Source: Atriophallophorus winterbourni (taxonomy: Eukaryota; Platyhelminthes; Trematoda; Plagiorchiida; Microphallidae). Taken from it: 64,000 nt of DNA. Both the position numbers and the translations under genes were made by a program. Location of the stretch: NCBI GenBank assembly GCA_013407085.1, contig JACCGJ010001914.1, positions 1 to 64,000 of the forward strand, read 5' to 3'. The notes beneath the pieces are model-generated. The model did not search any database. It worked only from the letters and a program-made list of their open reading frames with translations, and had not been told where the DNA came from. Below, one piece after another: positions 59,301 through 64,000 of this stretch. Each line of letters starts with the position of its first letter. Position 1 is the first letter of the stretch.

Positions 59301-60367
59301 ACAAATGACCTCGTTAAATATTTACATAAAAGCAAATAAACGAATCGCTATTATTCAATGAATTGTGATCCAGTCACCATAAGTGGTTGTGGAAGCTGAA
59401 CTTAATTATTGCTTGACACATGAGAAGGTTAAAATTTGATTATTCACGATTGCTATAATTCACGTTTCGTCACTTCATTACAGCAAAAGCAAATGAAACA
59501 CTGTTGATGTATGTTTTTATTTCATAAGCCTATGTCCTTCACATTCTCTTGTTCAGTAATGTATTGCATCTCAAGTAAACGATTTGCGACTAGATCAAAC
59601 ATATAATTTTCGCACGAAATGTTTTACCGTACCATGCGCCTAAATGTAGCGAGTATGCAAAAACAAATTTAAGAATGGAGTTGTCAGGTTGACTTACCAC
59701 GGCAATGCGTTTAACAACGAGTTCAATATCAATACCCAAGTGATTATATTTGTTCCGTAATTCTAGAAAATGAATTTTGGATGAAGCTGATACCTTTTGT
59801 TTTAACTATTACGAAATAACCAATTATTTCGAATGCGATTTCGGTAACAAAGTTATAAATGACAGATACAACATACATTCCTGAATAAGCGGTCGAGGCA
59901 CACACTCGTCTCCCCATCGCAGGCATATTAAGACCAATAAGGATAAGAGGGACGGACAAGGTATAGGCCAAAAGACCAATGCACGTATGAAAATGTCTGA
60001 AAAACATTCGGCGACTTCCAACAGAAGTAATAAGCATCCAAGCTATGAAGGGCTTTAAATAAATATAGAAGATTGGAACATACACTCATAATTATTAGGA
60101 TGAATACAACCATTCCGATAGCGGGATGCGCGGCGAATGGTAGTTCAACTCGACCAGGATATCCTGCTTCATGTATCACCATTGTCAAAACAGCAGCTGT
60201 TACGAAAACAGTAGTTGTTGATTGAAGAAACAGATGCAAATTGAACCAGTAGGTTAGTCCATTAAAAGATCGCCCTGGCCAAAAGCCTTTAAAATGCCGT
60301 GTCGCCAAAAGCCCATTAGGAAAGCAAAACCCAAAAGCGAATAGCATCAAACAAGCATGTATCTTGA
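53280..60367 (-). CDS. Cytochrome b561-domain ferric-chelate-reductase-like protein (FRRS1 type), C-terminal part
   Basis: Proposed exons in transcript order: 60084-60367, 59813-60052, 58162-58209, 53280-53372; phases agree. The predicted part is about 220 residues. Membrane helices carry histidines in KIHACLMLFAFGF, YWFNLHLFLQSTTTVFVTA, AAHPAIGMVVFILII and FRHFHTCIGLLAYTLSVPL, matching the four haem-ligand histidines of the b561 fold. A fifth helix (VVSVIYNFVTEIAFEIIGYF) and a final C-terminal helix follow. FRRS1-type proteins reduce ferric iron or move electrons from cytosolic ascorbate across a membrane and usually have reelin-like and DOMON domains N-terminally; those exons would lie right of the window. 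It could instead be another DOMON-b561 family member. The first two exons are firm, the last two tentative. Confidence 0.8.
53897..54292 (+). pseudogene. Zinc-finger-type non-LTR retrotransposon, C-terminal fragment
   Basis: LLRQRRLRWIGHFYRIENGR (53907-53962), then after a deletion RPLGSPHLRYKDICKRDMKA, LVIDPAGWEELALDRSHWRH, RRPRRRRATDAERPSSAYRC and a C2H2 finger KRCGRDCSSLIGLFSHLKS to a stop at 54290. The finger is intact (C-x2-C, spacer, H). It is better preserved than the relative at 28.9-30.2 kb. 5'-truncated. Confidence 0.88.
54300..56715. other. b561 gene intron or intergenic, no recognisable feature
   Basis: Very AT-rich; no domain, exon or element recognised on either strand. Confidence 0.45.
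56717..57265. repeat. Fold-back element: two long inverted arms
   Basis: The left arm (about 56717-57030) runs GTACAACGAACCACAATGTT, CACTACCGGTTTCTGGCTGT, TGCCGTCATCAGGTGGAGAC, then ACTTGAATGCCATTGTTGCC. The right arm (about 57035-57265) returns the reverse complement: GAACCCTAGGCAACCGTGGC, GTCTCCACCTGATAACGGCA, ACCGGTAGTGGAGTGTAAGT. The transcript could fold into a hairpin of more than 200 bp. Six related copies occur in the window. Confidence 0.8.
57270..59740. other. b561 gene introns or intergenic
   Basis: Apart from the proposed small exon at 58162-58209, nothing is recognised in this AT-rich stretch. Confidence 0.45.
58162..58209 (-). CDS. b561 gene, proposed 48-nt exon
   Basis: A canonical acceptor (TTACATTTCACAG) and donor (GTAAGT) enclose exactly 16 open codons, NPRSLNKDSGIPLIES, phase 0 on both sides. 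It would lie in the hydrophilic loop before the last membrane helix. Confidence 0.5.
59813..60052 (-). CDS. b561 gene, exon with fourth haem histidine
   Basis: PFIAWMLITSVGSRRMFFRH FHTCIG and on to FEIIGYF (80 codons). The chosen donor GTATTA-type site is GTAATA at 59812 (phase 0). If it is not used, the frame stays open to a stop at 59744-59746 (ending SRITEQI), an alternative C-terminus. Confidence 0.8.
60053..60083 (-). other. 31-nt intron of the b561 gene
   Basis: GTATGT...TTTAAAG, 31 nt, phase 0. Removing it joins LIIMS to PFIAWML and restores the b561 fold; both flanking frames otherwise run into out-of-frame sequence. Introns this short are known in trematodes. Confidence 0.85.
60084..60367 (-). 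CDS. b561 gene, exon with first three haem histidines
   Basis: Acceptor GATGCAG, 2 nt completing a split codon, then KIHACLMLFAFGFCFPNGLL, YWFNLHLFLQ and PFAAHPAIGM. Donor GTATGT at 60083. Three hydrophobic segments. Confidence 0.88.
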
Positions 60368-60704
60368 CTGCATCAGGTATGTGATATCTAGTTTTATGAA
60401 GCTGGATGTTTATACACCTACTCTATATAACTATCCGGATGAATATTTTCTTTCTGATGTTCCATAGTAAAAGTTTGTGAATTAACTAAACGCTAACCTC
60501 TAAACCGCAAAACTGATTCATTTAAAGAAATATTGTGTTTTTTGGAAAATATACAACTTTATTGAATCTAGAAGATTTCAGATGGACCTCAGTATAAATT
60601 GTGTGTGATTTGTATAATTGTATAAGTGGTAAATGTTGTATTAATTTTGACCAAATTGCTTTGGGTGGCAGCATGAATCACATTAACCAATTGATTCCAT
60701 ATAG
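60368..60704. other. b561 gene intron, no recognisable feature
   Basis: AT-rich, no exon recognised; upstream exons of the minus-strand gene are not seen before the LINE sequence. Confidence 0.5.
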
Positions 60705-61215
60705 TATTTCAGTTTAGTTTGCCCATGACAGTAATTGCATAACGAGCCAATCGCGCATCCAGAATTTTTTTCGATGGAAATCTGTAAAGAATCATCCATT
60801 ACTGCCAGTAAGTTTTTCGTTCGTTTAAAATCTCTAATGACCGCAAAGAGATTATCCGGGAAAAAACAAGTTTCTCTTCACCAGCCGGGTGAAAGTTCGA
60901 ATGAAGAAAAATCGTTATAAAACAGAAACACTGTAATCCACTTTTCTGACAGGATAACGCTATTAGATGTGATATACCTAATATTACTTTGTAATTACTG
61001 GTAAGAATCTCGAAATAACACTGTTTCAGTTTTGTTATAGGCCCTTCTATAAACTCACGACGGAACTACTAGATACGTTTTCTGGAGGACTGTTCTAGAA
61101 AGTCATCATCCCAAGGCTGTAAAAGTGTGGCCTGCAATCATGCCGATGTTGCTTCTAATCAAGTTTAAGTGAATGGCCGCGGGTGTCCATCTCGGGACTT
61201 AATGGAAAGAAAAAA
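60705..61215 (-). pseudogene. CR1-like LINE 3' end, antisense copy A
   Basis: Aligns throughout with copy B (61250-61895): shared AATCGCGCATCCAGAATTTT/AATCGAGCGTCCAGAATTTC, GTTTCTCTTCACCAGC, and the coding end CTCGGGACTTAATGGAAAG/CTCGGGGCTTAAGGTAAAG. A degenerate TTCAGTTTAGTTTGC tail lies at its low-coordinate 3' end. 5'-truncated. Confidence 0.75.
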
Positions 61216-61249
61216 ATTATTATACTATTGAAATGCTTGCTGAAATTCA

Positions 61250-61895
61250 GTTCAGTTCAGTTCAGTTTGCACGGGATAGTATGTGGCTAACAAGTCAATC
61301 GAGCGTCCAGAATTTCTTTCGGTGGAAAGCTACAGAGAAGCACCCACCACTGCCAAAACGTATATTCTTTTTGTCTATTTGAAATCTTCGCCGATCGCGA
61401 AGCCAAGAGATTATCCGGGTTGAACTTAGGAAGCACCGCGTTATAGCCGATGCTGGAAAAAGAAAAAGCAGTTTCTCTTCACCAGCACTATCAGAGGTCA
61501 GCTGAAGTAGCATTGTGTATAATAAAAATAAAAAACCCAGAGAACTCTAGCCCTCACTTTATTTACGGGATAACGCTAAAAGATGAAAAACCTGAGCTTG
61601 TATAGCAATTGAGGAGAGTATTCAGGAAACAACTTACCCCAGTTGCGGTCCAACCCCTGCCTGAAACTAGACACGGTACTGCAGGACATAAGTTCTTCTG
61701 GAAGAATGTTCCAGAAGTTGACAACCCTAAGGCTGAAAAGTGTTTCCTGGAGTCTAGCCGACATCGTTTCTTACCAATTTTAAGTGTGTGGCCCTGGGTG
61801 CCCAGCTCGGGGCTTAAGGTAAAGAAGTCGTTCATTTGCACGCCACTCAAACCCTTCAAGATCTTGAAGGTTTGTGCGGTACGTTCAACTTGATT
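61250..61895 (-). pseudogene. CR1-like LINE 3' end, antisense copy B, with (CTGAA)n tail
   Basis: The minus strand reads VERTAQTFKILKGLSGVQMN, ELGTQGHTLKIGKKRCRLDS, then in another frame FSLRVVNFWNILPEELMSCS and FRQGLDRNW: the typical C-terminus of CR1-type ORF2. The 3' tail is (TTCAG)4 as read on plus, 61251-61270. A frameshift separates the halves. Confidence 0.88.
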
Positions 61896-62071
61896 GTATT
61901 TCCCACGCTCCGATAAAAATCATTACGAATTTTTGCTATTCCTTGAATTTGCAGTAAAATAGAATTACTATTTTACCATATTATTGATATTTTTCTGATT
62001 AATTACGCCAGTAATAAAATCAGCTTGTATTTTTCGACTGAACTATCATTACTCACATTTTACCGATAGAT

Positions 62072-63403
62072 ATGAGTTCAAAAAATACCTGCTTCAACGG
62101 AAAATGCGGCAAAATGGTGGCTAAGGGCATCGAGTGCACAGCTTGCAAGCGTTGGGCTCACCCTAGCTGCTCAGGCATACATAAATCTCACTACGGGATT
62201 TATGCAAAATACCGCTGGTTGCAGTGGTATTGTTCCGGCTGTCACGAGGCTGCCACTGACGCCGCTTGCCAAAAGCCAAGGAATAGAGTGACGTCGCGAA
62301 GCTCGTCAGATTTTGCAGCCGCCCAATCGTATGCATCTGTGGTGAGAGCAAATATAAGTTCTGAGACTACAGCAGGCAACGCTATAGCGCACAAATCTAG
62401 CCGGCTGCAATGTTCTTCCAAGCAAGCTACCTCTCCTAAGGTGGTAAATAGAGCCAGGACTTCAAGAAAGCGTGCTATCAAAAAGGCGGAAAAAAGGGCA
62501 TCCCCTGATAATGTAGACGTAGCTATCCAGTTACCTAGTCCTTCAAAGCAAGCTTCCTCTCCGAAGGTCGTAAACGTAGCCCAAACTCCGAAAAAACGTA
62601 CCAAGCAAGGTAAAGCCCATACTCAACGGAAGAAACATGGAAATGTTGCTGGCTCACCCGACCTGGATAAAATTATCCAGGAATTAAACGGTTTGCGTAA
62701 GCAAGTTGAGTCACTAAACGGCACTTCTTATTATTCTCCAAAAACTAGAACCCGAAATGTTCTAGTTTTTAATCGAGCGGAGCCTTTTATTAGGGAATCA
62801 AAAAGTCGAAGAGATTTTGATCGCAGATGTATTAGCGATCTCATCCGGATGGCAGGTCTAAAGCCTTCTACTCCCATGGTGCGAGTTCACCGTGTAGGGA
62901 GATGGAAGATGGATAACCGCCCTAGGCCAATACTGGTAGAATTCAAGTACCAGGCGGATCGGGATGCGTTATTGTCTAGGGCTGAATACATCGCCACAAC
63001 AACTCTAGACAAGCTTCAGGTTAAGCCAGACAACCCTCCATCTCATATTAGACAAAACCCTTCCGCTCCACATAGGAGAAACTTCGCTTTAAGGACATCT
63101 GCTATCCGTAAGACTGATGCAAACCGTAGCGCTAGTGAATCCGTTAAGATCTTACCGAAAAGCTCATCGCTACGAGTCTGGCTGTCCGGATTAGACGACG
63201 TTGACGCGCTTATCGAAAATGAAGATGGGAGCCAAGCAAATTTCTCTAGTTGTTGCTCTTCGATAGAGGCGGCCTCAATCTTCAGTCAACGGTCCGTAAC
63301 ATCCATGCAAGAGGTTGTTGAACCAGATACTCCTGCTTTAAGTAGCACGCCAAAAAACGTGCACCTCCCTCGGGTGCTTCGACCGAGGGCCAATCAGGGT
63401 TAG
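62072..63403 (+). CDS. CR1-like ORF1 protein: PHD-type finger, coiled coil, RRM-like region
   Basis: 443 residues. A Cys4-His-Cys3 finger (Cys7, Cys12, Cys22, Cys25, His30, Cys33, Cys54, Cys57) has PHD spacing. Lys/Arg-rich residues 115-185 include a duplicated block. A short coil (IIQELNGLRKQVESLNG, 201-217) and a region around NVLVFNRAEP...MVRVHRVGRW...RPILVEF (229-292) resemble the RRM-like fold of LINE ORF1 proteins. By family knowledge ORF1 binds element RNA as a chaperone. Residues 350-443 are Ser-rich and overlap ORF2 at the end. The ATG at 62072 is the first in frame before the finger. Confidence 0.92.
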   Translation: MSSKNTCFNGKCGKMVAKGIECTACKRWAHPSCSGIHKSHYGIYAKYRWLQWYCSGCHEAATDAACQKPRNRVTSRSSSDFAAAQSYASVVRANISSETTAGNAIAHKSSRLQCSSKQATSPKVVNRARTSRKRAIKKAEKRASPDNVDVAIQLPSPSKQASSPKVVNVAQTPKKRTKQGKAHTQRKKHGNVAGSPDLDKIIQELNGLRKQVESLNGTSYYSPKTRTRNVLVFNRAEPFIRESKSRRDFDRRCISDLIRMAGLKPSTPMVRVHRVGRWKMDNRPRPILVEFKYQADRDALLSRAEYIATTTLDKLQVKPDNPPSHIRQNPSAPHRRNFALRTSAIRKTDANRSASESVKILPKSSSLRVWLSGLDDVDALIENEDGSQANFSSCCSSIEAASIFSQRSVTSMQEVVEPDTPALSSTPKNVHLPRVLRPRANQG

Positions 63404-64000
63404 TTTCAGAAGCACGCAAAACCAGCGCCCCAGTGCTGTACGCTAATGTGTGCAGCATAAGGAATAAGTGGGCTGACCTCTCTCTTCGTGTGGCTGAGTT
63501 GCACCCCCGGGTTATAGCGCTTTCTGAGACATGGCTGTCCGCGCTTGACGATGTGCCAACAAACATCAGCGAGCAGTATCTCGTCATTAGATGCGATAGA
63601 CCTGGCGACAGGAGAGGCGGTGGCGTTGCACTCCTCCTAGAGTATGGCTTGCACAATACAGGAACGGGTATATCCCTAACCAGTGAAAACGTCCAAGTTG
63701 TTACGAGTATCCTGACTTGCTACAAGTCAGCCCTCGCAATTGCTTGTGTCTACGTCACACCCAGTGCAGCCCAGCAGGAGATTACACAGCTGATTGAGAC
63801 GCTCGACAGGTTGTTTCAATCAGCTCCCAGCGTACTCATCTTAGGTGATTTAAACCTCCCGGACATAAATTGGGCCGTCTCTGTAGGTTTAGTCACCAAG
63901 CAATCCGAAATGTTTCTCGAATGGCTCCATGATCATGCGCTGCATCAGCATGTGAGTGATCCTACGAGGTTTCGTAATGGGTGTACTCCATCCACTCTCG
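63346..64000 (+). CDS. CR1-like ORF2, AP-endonuclease domain (partial, continues past window)
   Basis: Open in the -1 frame relative to ORF1 from the codon after a TAG at 63343 to the window end. Endonuclease motifs: LYANVCSIRNK (metal-site Asn), IALSETWLS (catalytic Glu), RRGGGVALLLEYGLHN, VLILGDLNLPDINW (the GDFN motif as GDLN) and DPTRFRNGCTPSTL before the expected SDH box. The first in-frame ATG is at 63910, inside the domain, so translation must start without an ATG or enter from ORF1. It nicks the target DNA for target-primed reverse transcription. Confidence 0.92.
63352..63389 (+). promoter_or_regulatory. Candidate -1 ribosomal frameshift signal
   Basis: The heptamer A AAA AAC (63352-63358) is in the ORF1 reading frame as CCA AAA AAC, so tandem slippage enters ORF2's frame. 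After an 8-nt spacer, CCCTCGG (63367-63373) and CCGAGGG (63383-63389) form a perfect 7-bp stem with a 9-nt loop. ORF1 ends 43 nt further on. Confidence 0.6.

Larger units (their letters stand above)
61950..64000 (+). mobile_element. CR1-like non-LTR retrotransposon, intact 5' half, runs off the window
   Basis: ORF1 (62072-63403) and the start of ORF2 (from 63346) are uninterrupted, unlike every other LINE in the window, so this copy is young and may be full length. The 5' end is not defined; it lies between the antisense copy B (61895) and the ORF1 ATG. ORF2 overlaps ORF1 in the -1 frame. Confidence 0.9.

Noticed and set aside
59744..59812. C-terminal extension of the b561 exon ending SRITEQI
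   Set aside because: Kept only as an alternative end: the phase-0 donor at 59812 allows joining to the downstream exon with good splice sites, and the extension has no conserved feature.

Overview
This looks like nuclear DNA from a flatworm, most likely a digenean trematode (fluke). It is AT-rich and intron-rich, with one 31-nt intron. About a third of it is recognisable as broken retroelements of types common in flukes: CR1-like and zinc-finger LINEs, Penelope-like elements, Gypsy and BEL/Pao LTR elements, plus hAT and Tigger DNA transposons. The species is inferred, not proven. All calls come from reading the sequence; no database search was run.

Two host genes can be read. (1) 30.7-50.75 kb, plus strand: a complete CEP131/AZI1 (centrosomal protein of 131 kDa) orthologue. 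Fifteen coding exons join with GT-AG introns and matching phases into 1108 codons plus a stop, with an IQ motif near residue 259-278 and a C-terminal coiled coil from about residue 551. (2) 60.4-53.2 kb, minus strand: the 3' part of a cytochrome b561-domain ferric-reductase-like gene (FRRS1 type). Two exons carry four candidate haem-ligand histidines and are separated by the 31-nt intron. A 48-nt exon and a last exon with a C-terminal membrane segment are proposed. Its 5' exons lie beyond the window. The two genes converge, with poly(A) signals at 50,737 and 53,210.

Layout. 0-10 kb: no recognisable gene; microsatellites at 7.06-7.29 kb and a tRNA-like SINE at 8.85 kb. 10.7-12.6 kb: a CR1 reverse transcriptase fragment abutting a Gypsy pol end and probable LTR. 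15.3-17.85 kb: a CR1 endonuclease remnant, then a BEL/Pao gag and probable LTR. 18.0-18.84 kb: a Tigger-like element. 19.01-21.01 kb: a hAT element with an exact 8-bp target duplication. 21.4-26.3 kb: four CR1 fragments, two of them tail to tail. 28.9-30.2 kb: an old LINE just upstream of CEP131. CEP131 introns hold Penelope fragments, antisense CR1 fragments and an inverted-repeat family. 52-57.3 kb: more LINE pieces and a fold-back repeat. 60.7-61.9 kb: two CR1 3' ends. 62.0-64.0 kb: the intact 5' half of a CR1-like element (PHD-finger ORF1, endonuclease of ORF2), running off the right edge.

Most notable: (a) the Penelope 3' regions carry minimal hammerhead-ribozyme motifs, two of them nearly complete; (b) the CR1-like element has an in-frame A AAA AAC heptamer, an 8-nt spacer and a 7-bp GC-rich hairpin exactly where ORF1 overlaps an ORF2 that lacks a usable ATG, suggesting -1 ribosomal frameshifting.
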